Positions 9,290 through 17,527 of a DNA stretch of 64,000 nucleotides are shown piece by piece. Position numbers and translations under genes: made by a program. Each line of letters opens with the position of its first letter. Position 1 is the stretch's first letter. The DNA lies in NCBI GenBank assembly GCA_002375495.1, contig DFLU01000009.1, forward strand, positions 158,676-222,675. The letters run 5' to 3'. The notes below the pieces were generated by a model. That model ran no database searches. It saw only the letters and a list, made by a program, of their open reading frames with translations, and was not told where the DNA came from. This DNA is from Flavobacteriaceae bacterium UBA3611 (GTDB taxonomy: Bacteria > Bacteroidota > Bacteroidia > Flavobacteriales > Flavobacteriaceae).

Positions 9290-10438
9290 CTAATACCCTA
9301 CGTATTCGGTAATCTCTAACCCATAGCCAATCATTCCCACACGTTTGGTCTGTTCGCTGTTCGAAAGCAGTTTGATTTTGTGAATACCTAAATCGTGTAA
9401 GATTTGGGCACCAATACCAAAGTCTTTATTATCCATAGCGATACGCGGTGCTTTTACAATTTCATTAGCCTTCTGCGTTTCGCGAAGTGTTTTTAAGCGG
9501 TTAAGAAGATTAAAAGACTGGCTTTGTTGGTTTATAAATACGATGGCTCCTTTTCCTTCCGAAGTAATCGCACTAAACATATCATCCAATTTTTTGTCGG
9601 CATCATTGGTAAGGGTACCTAGAATATCGTTGTTCACCAAAGTAGAATTAACACGAACTAAAACGGGTTCATTTTCCTTCCACGCGCCTTTGGTTAGCGC
9701 GATATGCACCTGATCGTTGGTGGTCTGCTGATATGCCCGCAAGCGGAAACTTCCAAATTTTGTATTGATGTTAAAATCTTCTTTTTTCTGAATAAGGGAA
9801 TCATGCTCCATACGGTAGGCCACCAAATCTTCAATTGAAACCAATTTCAAATTGAATTTTTTAGCAACTTCAACCAAATGTGGTAGACGTGCCATAGTAC
9901 CATCTTCGTTCATGATTTCAACAATCACACCTGCAGGTTGCAATCCTGCCAAGCGTGCAAAATCGATAGCAGCTTCGGTATGTCCAGTTCTGCGCAACAC
10001 ACCACCATCTTTCGCCTTAAGTGGAAAAATATGCCCAGGCTTGCTCAAATCATGCGGTTTGGTATTCGGGTCTATCAATGCCTGCACCGTTTTAGCACGA
10101 TCTGAAGCAGAGATTCCTGTCGTCACTCCATGACCTTTCAAATCGACTGAAATGGTAAAGGCCGTCTCCATAGGGTCGGTATTATTGCCCGTCATCATCT
10201 CCAACTGTAATTCTTTGCAATGTGTTTCGGTGATGGGAGCACAAATAAGTCCGCGACCATGAGTCGCCATAAAATTGATCGTTTCTGGAGTTACCAGTTC
10301 GGCAGCAGCCAAAAAGTCTCCTTCATTTTCTCGGTTCTCGTCATCAACCACGATAATTACCTTACCCTGCCGAATGTCTTCAATGGCTTCTTGTATGGTA
10401 TTCAGTTTAATGTGTGTACCGTTTTCCGTAGTAATCAT
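9290..10438 (-). CDS. ribB: 3,4-dihydroxy-2-butanone-4-phosphate synthase with degenerate GTP cyclohydrolase II-like domain
   Basis: A 382-residue fusion. The N-terminal ~205 residues carry all RibB signatures: DDENRENEGD, THGRGLICAP and RRTGHTEA. This domain should convert ribulose 5-phosphate to dihydroxybutanone phosphate for riboflavin synthesis. The C-terminal part aligns with RibA but has lost the three zinc-binding cysteines: the usual HSECLTGD...LRCDCG stretch reads NSTLVNND...LTNDAD. The RGEGR and proton-transfer region is also eroded. GTP cyclohydrolase II activity is therefore unlikely here, and a separate RibA would be needed elsewhere. The full-length ATG is used. Confidence 0.9.
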   Translation of the reverse strand: MITTENGTHIKLNTIQEAIEDIRQGKVIIVVDDENRENEGDFLAAAELVTPETINFMATHGRGLICAPITETHCKELQLEMMTGNNTDPMETAFTISVDLKGHGVTTGISASDRAKTVQALIDPNTKPHDLSKPGHIFPLKAKDGGVLRRTGHTEAAIDFARLAGLQPAGVIVEIMNEDGTMARLPHLVEVAKKFNLKLVSIEDLVAYRMEHDSLIQKKEDFNINTKFGSFRLRAYQQTTNDQVHIALTKGAWKENEPVLVRVNSTLVNNDILGTLTNDADKKLDDMFSAITSEGKGAIVFINQQSQSFNLLNRLKTLRETQKANEIVKAPRIAMDNKDFGIGAQILHDLGIHKIKLLSNSEQTKRVGMIGYGLEITEYVGY

Positions 10439-10503
10439 CGTACTAAAATTTGGCTACAAAGATACGGAAATAGTTAGAGGTAAATGGTCGGTAGTGAGTA
10501 GTG

Positions 10504-10660
10504 CACTTTGACTGCGCTCAGTGTGACATCTCAGTGTGACAAGTAGTGAGTTGCCCGCCCGCCTGAATGACATGGTCGGGCAGGTAACGAAAGTACGTTC
10601 GGGTGGGTTATAAGGCAAAATAATGTCATTCTGAACGAAACATAGTGAAGTGAAGAATCT
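10504..10660. repeat. Intergenic repeat cluster (CACTGAG / GTCATTCTGAAC types)
   Basis: A 38-bp segment at 10504-10541 is the reverse complement of 47686-47723 with about 36 of 38 bases identical (core TGTCACACTGAG, doubled). An imperfect inverted repeat around CCCGCCCGCC...GGTCGGGCAGG follows. A GTCATTCTGAACGAA...GAAGAATCTC unit lies at ~10624-10660, a form common between flavobacterial genes. No coding potential was seen. Confidence 0.7.
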
Positions 10661-10695
10661 CTCAAAAGTTTGTTGTCAGTATTTATTGGTTGTTC

Positions 10696-12699
10696 TTATA
10701 CCGCAGCTAACTCTTCCTGCATTTTTTTCTTAAAGCTGAAATGCAAGAAAATATAGATTGCCGGACCTAGAAATATAAACAGGAGCCAAGCTGTGATGTC
10801 CTGTTCTTTGCCAATTATTTTTTGAAATCTCGAATATCCAAGCAATCCTTTTATAGTGAAAATATAGAAGACAATGAGCGATACCACTTGGCTTACATCA
10901 AAAATTGTCTTTATTGTTTCTGCATAATTGATGTTTATATTATTGAAGGTGATAAGCCCAAACAAACAGAGTAACGAAACAAAATAAGCCACCAAACTTT
11001 TTTTGGAAGAATTAGAAAACTCGTTAAATGCATCTAGGGCCTCAGTATATTCTTTATTTTCAAAATCTCCTGTCAACTTCAACTCAATCTCTGTATAGCC
11101 TTTCTGTTTTAGTTGTTGTATGGCCGCTTTGCGCACTTCTTCCGAATAGTTGTACTGTCTATAATTTTTAACGATGTCCTTTAATTGGGTATCAGTTCTA
11201 GACAGCACCAAAGCTTTCTCTTGCTGTGTTAGTAAAATAGCCGCTTCATCTTCTACGATGGCTGCATCTGTATTTTTCTTTCCGAAGAGTCGCCCAATAC
11301 GCCCAAAGAAAGTATCAAAATCAAAAACACCCTGATCTGTCGTGGCTCGGTAGGTAAGCCAGATACTTAAAGGAAACATAATCGCAGTACTAATCCATGT
11401 CGCATAAAACGGATGCATCGTCCCGTCTTCTGCACTGTTTTTGGCAAAAATCCCAATAAAGTGATACGTTAAGAACAGTAAAATGGCAATAACCATGGGC
11501 AACCCCATTCCTCCTTTTCTAATAATGGCTCCCAAAGGTGCACCTACAAAGAAAAGGATCACACAGGCAATCGCTAAAGCAAATTTTTCGTGGAAGGCAA
11601 TTTCGTGCTTGTTAAGGCGCTTTGTCTTTATTTTAAACTCATTTTTCTTAGCTCCAATAGATTGCAACGTCTGTTTTGCGTTGTTCAACGCTTGGTCTAT
11701 AATGACGAGTTTTCGGGCAGGTTCTACCAGATCGAGTAGTTCTTCTGTTTCTTTGGCCGTAACCTTTTCAGCTACTTTTTCATCGTTAAACTTGCTAATA
11801 CCGGTTCTAAAATACATTTGATCAGAAAAGGCAGCAATGTCTTTAGTGTAAGCATTAGAGAGCGTATCAATTTCATCTACCAATTCGTGAATTTGATACA
11901 TATTATGGCTGTTTAGCTCATTCTCTTTATCTACATCTACATTGTTAAATTGGGTAAGGTCTATGTTAAAGGCATGCTGCTCAAAATAGCTTTTTGCAAA
12001 AGGAAGCCGTTGCCGTTTTTTTAAATCTTTTACCTGAACGTCTTCGTAATAGTTACCATTATTCAGAATCATGGTAAGGGTATTGCTGTCTTCTTCGCCT
12101 GCCAACTCTCCACTCTCAGCAATAATCACAATGTGGTTACCGTTGGGGCGTTCTTGGTTTTTCATATGTATCACCACATTCTCCAAAAACTGGTCACGGT
12201 CTCCATACTTCTTTTTTACTTTTATGTTGAAATCGTCACCTATCTGACTAAACTGTCCTTCGGTAATTGCCATCGACGGACTTAACTGCGCTATGTTTCG
12301 TCGAAGGTTCTGCCATTTATATTCAGAATAAGGAATCACGTTATTGGCAAAAAAGAAAGCGATGCCAGCTAGTAGCACGATAAACACCATGATACTGCGC
12401 ATGGCGCGTTGCAACGAAATCCCGGTAGATTTCATAGCTGCAAATTCATATTTTTCAGCAAAACTTCCGAAGACCATCAAGGAGGTTACCAAAATAGTGA
12501 GCGGTAACACCATGGGAATGAGCTTGGGAGAAAAGAACCAAAGAAATTTTAGAATAATCCAAACATCGAGATCTTTCCCGGCCAGTTCAGAAATGTAGAG
12601 CCAAATACTCTGCAGCACAAAAATGAACATTAAAATAATGAAGACGCTCGCAAACGTCTTCAAATATGTTACCAATATGTACCGGTCCAGTATTTTCAC
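10696..12699 (-). CDS. LptF/LptG family LPS-export permease, long form
   Basis: 667 residues of the YjgP/YjgQ permease family, an inner-membrane component of the LPS transport bridge. It opens with MKILDRYILVTYLKTF and has N-terminal membrane helices, a central periplasmic jellyroll-like segment (GQFSQIGDDFNIKVKKK region) and further helices ending near residue 430 (FALAIACVILFFVGAPLGAIIRKGG region). Typical LptF/G proteins are about 360-400 residues. This one has an extra ~200-residue C-terminal extension with a charged cytoplasmic stretch and about three more helices. It is followed 7 bases upstream on the strand by a LolA-like gene, so lipoprotein and LPS transport may be cotranscribed. 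Confidence 0.85.
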   Translation of the reverse strand: MKILDRYILVTYLKTFASVFIILMFIFVLQSIWLYISELAGKDLDVWIILKFLWFFSPKLIPMVLPLTILVTSLMVFGSFAEKYEFAAMKSTGISLQRAMRSIMVFIVLLAGIAFFFANNVIPYSEYKWQNLRRNIAQLSPSMAITEGQFSQIGDDFNIKVKKKYGDRDQFLENVVIHMKNQERPNGNHIVIIAESGELAGEEDSNTLTMILNNGNYYEDVQVKDLKKRQRLPFAKSYFEQHAFNIDLTQFNNVDVDKENELNSHNMYQIHELVDEIDTLSNAYTKDIAAFSDQMYFRTGISKFNDEKVAEKVTAKETEELLDLVEPARKLVIIDQALNNAKQTLQSIGAKKNEFKIKTKRLNKHEIAFHEKFALAIACVILFFVGAPLGAIIRKGGMGLPMVIAILLFLTYHFIGIFAKNSAEDGTMHPFYATWISTAIMFPLSIWLTYRATTDQGVFDFDTFFGRIGRLFGKKNTDAAIVEDEAAILLTQQEKALVLSRTDTQLKDIVKNYRQYNYSEEVRKAAIQQLKQKGYTEIELKLTGDFENKEYTEALDAFNEFSNSSKKSLVAYFVSLLCLFGLITFNNININYAETIKTIFDVSQVVSLIVFYIFTIKGLLGYSRFQKIIGKEQDITAWLLFIFLGPAIYIFLHFSFKKKMQEELAAV

Positions 12700-12706
12700 T
12701 AGATGT

Positions 12707-13348
12707 TTAGTCTAATTTATTGATGTAGTAGCCGTCTTTTTTATACTTGGCTTCATCAAAGGTAAACAACCCTTTTCCAATAGGCTGGTTGGTTTTAAAC
12801 GAATTTACGGTAATGGTATATTTTGTGCCATTGGCATCAGTCTGTATCAGCTTATAAATGTGTTTGGTCTGCGCATCGATACCCAAGAGAATATCCTTAA
12901 TCTCAGCCTTAGAATCGATTGGAATTAACTTTACAAACTGAATTTTTCTACCCTTCACATTTTGGGTGATATCCATTTTATACGTGTACCCATTTTCATA
13001 AAAAGTCAACATCTTACTAGGAGTAATTTGCTTGTCTTCGTTGGGGTTGTATTTTGAAATATTTACTTCTTCATCTTCTGGAATGATGGTGTACATGTTT
13101 TTACCGTCAAACATCGTAGTAGTTCCCAACATATGAAATACATATTTATCGCCCACCATGGTTACATCACCACGGGTGTCTTGACTAATATTTTCTTTTG
13201 CGTTGTTGAGGTTATACTTAAAGTCTATTGTAATATTATCATAACTCTTCACTTTTGCTGAAACTTCCTTCAACAAACTTTTTGCGTCTTGAGCTTGTGT
13301 CATCCCAAACGACCCTAGTAGGAGGGCCAAAATCAATACTTTTTTCAT
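12707..13348 (-). CDS. LolA-like outer-membrane lipoprotein carrier
   Basis: 213 residues. The ATG at 13348 gives the signal peptide MKKVLILALLLGSFGMTQAQ and starts just after the ftsK stop; an ATG at 13363 would overlap ftsK. The mature protein has the LolA-type half-barrel pattern: AKSLLKEVSAKVKSYDNITID, GDVTMVGDKYVFHM, FDGKNMYTI, and later beta-strands. It should carry lipoproteins through the periplasm to the outer membrane. It lies between ftsK and the LPS permease gene, all on one strand with tiny gaps. Confidence 0.85.
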   Translation of the reverse strand: MKKVLILALLLGSFGMTQAQDAKSLLKEVSAKVKSYDNITIDFKYNLNNAKENISQDTRGDVTMVGDKYVFHMLGTTTMFDGKNMYTIIPEDEEVNISKYNPNEDKQITPSKMLTFYENGYTYKMDITQNVKGRKIQFVKLIPIDSKAEIKDILLGIDAQTKHIYKLIQTDANGTKYTITVNSFKTNQPIGKGLFTFDEAKYKKDGYYINKLD

Positions 13349-13349
13349 T

Positions 13350-15743
13350 TTAAATGTCTTCATTTTCGTTGTCTAAAAGTTGGTTTAATGCGTCTATTGT
13401 AGGAACGAGAACCTGTCTTGCTTTGCTTCCTTCAAAGGGTCCCACAATGCCGGCAGCTTCTAGTTGGTCTATAATACGCCCAGCCCTGTTATACCCTAAT
13501 TTTAATTTTCGCTGTAACAAAGAAGCAGATCCCTGTTGTGCGATTACCAAAACTTCGGCAGCATCTCTAAACAGTTTATCCCGTTCTTCTATGTTATTAT
13601 CAATTGTTGTGCCACCTTCTTCGCCAACATACTCTGGAAGCATATGTGCATCTGGATATGCTTTTTGGCTTCCAATGTAATCGGTAATATCTGCCACTTC
13701 CGGGGTATCTACAAACGCACATTGAATTCGCGTAAGATCATTTCCTTGGGTAAATAACATATCCCCCCTACCAATCAGTTGGTCGGCGCCGCTGTTGTCT
13801 AAGATGGTACGCGAATCAATCTTACTGGTTACCCTAAAGGCAATCCGAGCCGGGAAATTTGCCTTGATAATCCCCGTAATCACATTTACCGACGGACGCT
13901 GCGTCGCTATGATTAGATGGATCCCAATAGCCCGTGCAAGCTGTGCCAACCTGGCAATAGGGGTTTCCACTTCTTTGCCCGCCGTCATGATCAGGTCTGC
14001 AAATTCGTCTATCACCAACACAATGTAGGGCAAGAATTTATGTCCGTCGTTCGGGTTTAACTTCCGGTTTTTAAATTTTGTATTGTATTCTTTAATATTC
14101 CGGCACAAGGCATCTTTCAGCAAATCGTAGCGCTCGTCCATTTCAATACACAACGAATTCAGGGTATTAATCACCTTGTTGGTATCTGTAATGATCGCTT
14201 CTTCGGTGTCTGGCAATTTGGCTAGATAATGGCGTTCAATTTTGTTGAAAAGCGTTAATTCCACTTTCTTGGGGTCTACCAATACAAATTTTACTTCGGC
14301 CGGGTGTTTTTTGTACAATAAAGAGGTGAGAATGGCATTAAGTCCTACCGATTTACCTTGTCCTGTAGCTCCTGCCATGAGCAGGTGGGGCATTTTTGCC
14401 AAGTCTACGACAAAAGTTTCGTTGCTAATGGTTTTTCCCAAGGTGAGAGGTAGTTCCATCTCGGCATTCTGAAATTTTGGTGAAGCGATGGCAGAGCGCA
14501 TGGAAACGATTCGCGGATTCTTATTCGGAACTTCAATACCGATGGTTCCACGACCAGGGATGGGCGCAATGATACGGATACCGAGTGCTGCGAGTGAAAG
14601 TGCGATATCGTCTTCCAGATTTTTAATTTTTGAAATACGAATTCCCGCATCTGGCACAATTTCATAAAGCGTCACCGTTGGCCCTACGGTAGCTTTAATA
14701 TTTGAAATACCAATTTTGTAGTTTAACAGCGTCTCAACAATACGATTTTTGTTTTCTTCTAGTTCTTCTTGGTTGATAGTGATCCCTTTGCCAGCGGTAT
14801 AATCTTTTAAGAGTTCGATAGACGGAAACTTAAAATTGCTCAATTCGAGGGTTGGATCGAACTGCCCAAAATCTTCTACCAATTTTTTACTTAAATTCTC
14901 TTCAACCGTTTCTTCTTCGGCTGCGGTTTCTACCTCCATTGCCACGTCACTTTCTGATGAAATTTCATCCTGAACCACAGTCTTAAGTACGGGTTCTTCT
15001 ATCGAAGCTTCGGGTGCTTCAGTTGTTTGGGTATTTTGTTTTTCCCCTTCGGAAATAGTAGATGGCTCTGTCACCAGCGTTTCAACCACATCCTTCTCAT
15101 AATCTGTTTGGTCTATCCCTTCCGAAGAACCACTAAAATCTTCACGAAGCTCGCGTTGCGTTTTGTTGAAAGCGGCACCTATTTTTTCTGGCGTCATCTT
15201 AAGTCGCACCACAAAATAGACAATGGCGAGAAACAACATGACTAAAATTGCGCCAGTTAGGCCCAAATAGTCTTGTAAAAGATCGTTCATTTCAAAACCA
15301 ATCACCCCACTAAATAGGGTGGAAGTTTCCGAAAAGAATCCGAAGAAAATAGCAATCCAGATCATTACCAGTGTACCCCAGAACCAAAATGTTAGAAGTT
15401 GTTTTTTATTAAAATCCAGGAAAAAATATACTCCAGTGAGCGTAATGAGAAACGCTAAAATAAACGAAGCAATACCAAAACCGCGATATACAAAAAAGTG
15501 ACCCACATGGCTGCCAAAGGTATTGAGCCAATTTGCGGTTTCGTTTGTACGGTCTAAAATCCCTACCTCGCTATGGTCTGTTTGCCATGTGAAAAAGTAT
15601 GAAGCAAATGAGATGAGCAATGCCAGACCCATTAACGCCAAAAAACTACCGAGTACAATACTTTGTTGCTTTGTTAGTGTAACCGTTAATTTTTTTCGCT
15701 GTGTGCGTTTCTTTGAAGTCGCTGACTTTTTCTTTTTGGCCAT
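13350..15743 (-). CDS. ftsK: DNA translocase FtsK/SpoIIIE
   Basis: 797 residues from the MAKKKK start; an upstream in-frame ATG at 15773 adds an unlikely hydrophilic tail. A basic N-terminus is followed by four membrane helices within the first ~190 residues, an acidic low-complexity linker, and the motor domain with Walker A GATGQGKS and Walker B VLVIDEFADL. A C-terminal winged-helix gamma domain follows (LQRKLKLGYNRAGRIIDQLE), which reads polar KOPS-like sites. The role is chromosome segregation at the division septum. Its stop is one base from the start of the LolA-like gene, suggesting an operon. Confidence 0.95.
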   Translation of the reverse strand: MAKKKKSATSKKRTQRKKLTVTLTKQQSIVLGSFLALMGLALLISFASYFFTWQTDHSEVGILDRTNETANWLNTFGSHVGHFFVYRGFGIASFILAFLITLTGVYFFLDFNKKQLLTFWFWGTLVMIWIAIFFGFFSETSTLFSGVIGFEMNDLLQDYLGLTGAILVMLFLAIVYFVVRLKMTPEKIGAAFNKTQRELREDFSGSSEGIDQTDYEKDVVETLVTEPSTISEGEKQNTQTTEAPEASIEEPVLKTVVQDEISSESDVAMEVETAAEEETVEENLSKKLVEDFGQFDPTLELSNFKFPSIELLKDYTAGKGITINQEELEENKNRIVETLLNYKIGISNIKATVGPTVTLYEIVPDAGIRISKIKNLEDDIALSLAALGIRIIAPIPGRGTIGIEVPNKNPRIVSMRSAIASPKFQNAEMELPLTLGKTISNETFVVDLAKMPHLLMAGATGQGKSVGLNAILTSLLYKKHPAEVKFVLVDPKKVELTLFNKIERHYLAKLPDTEEAIITDTNKVINTLNSLCIEMDERYDLLKDALCRNIKEYNTKFKNRKLNPNDGHKFLPYIVLVIDEFADLIMTAGKEVETPIARLAQLARAIGIHLIIATQRPSVNVITGIIKANFPARIAFRVTSKIDSRTILDNSGADQLIGRGDMLFTQGNDLTRIQCAFVDTPEVADITDYIGSQKAYPDAHMLPEYVGEEGGTTIDNNIEERDKLFRDAAEVLVIAQQGSASLLQRKLKLGYNRAGRIIDQLEAAGIVGPFEGSKARQVLVPTIDALNQLLDNENEDI

Positions 15744-15837
15744 AAATGTGGTATGCGTCGTGCAAAAATACAACGTTACAAACTACATAAAAATTTTGGA
15801 AGAGATAAAATTGCCCTCATGAAACTTTTGCAGGTTA

Positions 15838-16800
15838 TCAACTAAGAAAATCGAATGAAATTAAGAGCTCTCCATTTTTTTGCCAACAGATCCAGCCGGT
15901 CCCGACAGTTTTCAATCTGGAGTCTTGTAGCGCTACCTGCATCCATTGGTCTTTTACCAACAAAGGCTTTAAGAAGGTATATTGCTGCACCACTTCGCCT
16001 GCATGGTCTAAAGGTTTGATTTTCACTTGTTGCGTTTGGTCTAATACTTTTACGCTATTTACTCCCATTAAAAAATCTGGCCATAACAGCAAATTACCCT
16101 GAGATTTGTCTAAGTAGGCTGTCTGACCATCTTGTTTGTTTATTTCAATAAGAACCATGTCGTGGCTCACCCCAAGTGCTTTAAAGTAAAACAAACCATA
16201 ATCTAGTTTCATGTATTCGGGAAGCAGGTAGGGTGGGGCATAGGTGCTCGTAAAATCGCCATACTGATTTTTTCCCATTACCAGACTGTCTTGTGGCATA
16301 TGTTCTAGGAGGCCTTTTTCTAAATTCACATTTCCGTAGAAATAGAGGGTGGGATGCTCATAAAAATTAGGTTTAAAAAAACCGACACCCATGTCACCTT
16401 TGCGAAAAGGTTTGGGTAGTTGCATCACGCTATTGGCAGTAGCAGGTTCGGCAGTTTCTGTGGGTGTTGTATTTTGGTAAGATTCGTCCTCAACTTTGTG
16501 CTCTGTTTTTCTTTGGTTGAACTTGTAATGGGTATATCCATAAGTAGCAAGTAGTAGGACTAAAAGCGCCCAATTAATGATTTTAATTTTTTTGATTTCT
16601 AAGAAATGGGCGATAAAAAAGGAAGCCACAAAAGCAATACCACCGAACATAACGCCATAGCCCAACACTATTGCTCCGCCAGCTAGGCCTTGGTTTTTAC
16701 CTGCTTCTATATAGCCCGCGAAATAAAGCCCGATGATGAAAAAAACCAACAACATTAGTATGTAAAATCCGATACGGGCAGGTTTAAAAAAGTTTTTCAT
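15838..16800 (-). CDS. Membrane protein with SH3-like C-terminal domain, paralogue of next upstream gene
   Basis: 320 residues from MKNFFKPARIG; the longer frame to 16839 runs into a 7-mer repeat and is rejected. About three membrane helices lie in the first 110 residues, followed by a charged linker and an extracytoplasmic domain. The last ~190 residues align with the neighbouring 214-residue protein: GFF/GFYxPxxxxxxTLYxY, KLDYGxFxxRxKxLGxxxxxVxI, TAYLxxxQGxxLxWxxFL, and a closing W-x-x-KxGxLLIxxxxxS. I do not recognise the function. Expression may come from the VWA-gene promoter. Confidence 0.7.
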   Translation of the reverse strand: MKNFFKPARIGFYILMLLVFFIIGLYFAGYIEAGKNQGLAGGAIVLGYGVMFGGIAFVASFFIAHFLEIKKIKIINWALLVLLLATYGYTHYKFNQRKTEHKVEDESYQNTTPTETAEPATANSVMQLPKPFRKGDMGVGFFKPNFYEHPTLYFYGNVNLEKGLLEHMPQDSLVMGKNQYGDFTSTYAPPYLLPEYMKLDYGLFYFKALGVSHDMVLIEINKQDGQTAYLDKSQGNLLLWPDFLMGVNSVKVLDQTQQVKIKPLDHAGEVVQQYTFLKPLLVKDQWMQVALQDSRLKTVGTGWICWQKNGELLISFDFLS

Positions 16801-16803
16801 TTT

Positions 16804-16860
16804 GTAGTCGTTAGTGGTTAGTCGTTGGTCGTTGGTCATTGGTCACTAGTCGTTGTTGGT
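16804..16860. repeat. Second-type 7-bp degenerate repeat array
   Basis: On the minus strand about eight heptamers of the form ACGACYA/ATGACCA run up to the start codon of the following membrane-protein gene. It has the same 7-base period as the CCAGCAY arrays but a different word. Confidence 0.75.
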
Positions 16861-16882
16861 CACATATAAAACAGGAAGACGA

Positions 16883-17527
16883 CTAGCTAAAAAGATTGTA
16901 TAGAATTAAAAGCTTCCCGTCTTTTCTCCACCGTATCCATGCTTTTTGTCCCGTAGGCTCGTAATTGTTAGTTAACAAGAATACTTCCATCCAATCTCCT
17001 TGCACGTAGCGGACCTTAAAATAGGGCGGATTCGCTGTACGTCCGGCAGAATTGATATACGGGTGGTCGAATGTCTTTTGGTTGGCATCCACAAATTCTA
17101 CCGAGTGGCAGTTCAGTAAAAACTGTCCCCAGGTTAGAAATGTTCCTTGATAGGAGTTTAAATAGGCCGTTTCGCCTGTGCTTTCATTAATGAAAACCTC
17201 GGAATAGTCTATACCTAATTTTTTTACCCGTAGAAGAAATACCCCATAATCAAGTTTTTCATGATAGGGTTGAAACCCGTTAGGAGCATAGCCGATACCA
17301 TCTGCATAGTTGCCATTTCGTGACGTAAATGTAATGCTGTCTATGGCACGCACCTGAGTGCCAGCTCTGCTATTTGGAATGTCGTAAAGATATAAGGTTT
17401 CAATTTGATCTGTTTTAGGGGCGTAAAATCCTTCTCCCAACTCCTTTTGTTGAGATTGCATCCTATAGGACCCAAAGAGTAAAAGCGTTCCGATTATGCA
17501 AACAAATTGTAACAGTTTCTGCTCCAT
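16883..17527 (-). CDS. Secreted protein, paralogue of the C-terminal domain of the next gene
   Basis: 214 residues with an N-terminal hydrophobic signal segment (LLQFVCIIGTLLLFGS). The rest is the same domain as the C-terminus of the downstream membrane protein, including the AYLNSYQGTFLTWGQFLLN and WIRWRKDGKLLILYNLFS regions. The start overlaps the VWA-protein stop as TAATG, so translation is probably coupled. The function is unknown. Pairing with a VWA protein under a two-component-type operator suggests a cell-envelope role (inference). Confidence 0.75.
   Translation of the reverse strand: MEQKLLQFVCIIGTLLLFGSYRMQSQQKELGEGFYAPKTDQIETLYLYDIPNSRAGTQVRAIDSITFTSRNGNYADGIGYAPNGFQPYHEKLDYGVFLLRVKKLGIDYSEVFINESTGETAYLNSYQGTFLTWGQFLLNCHSVEFVDANQKTFDHPYINSAGRTANPPYFKVRYVQGDWMEVFLLTNNYEPTGQKAWIRWRKDGKLLILYNLFS

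Noticed and set aside
9273..9295. Terminator between the hydrolase and ribB
   Set aside because: ATTAGG/CCTAAT arms exist, but the loop is long, there is no T-run and the hairpin invades the ribB end.
16801..16839. Upstream start of the 333-codon frame of the membrane protein
   Set aside because: That stretch is translated 7-mer repeat; the ATG at 16800 starts a normal membrane protein.
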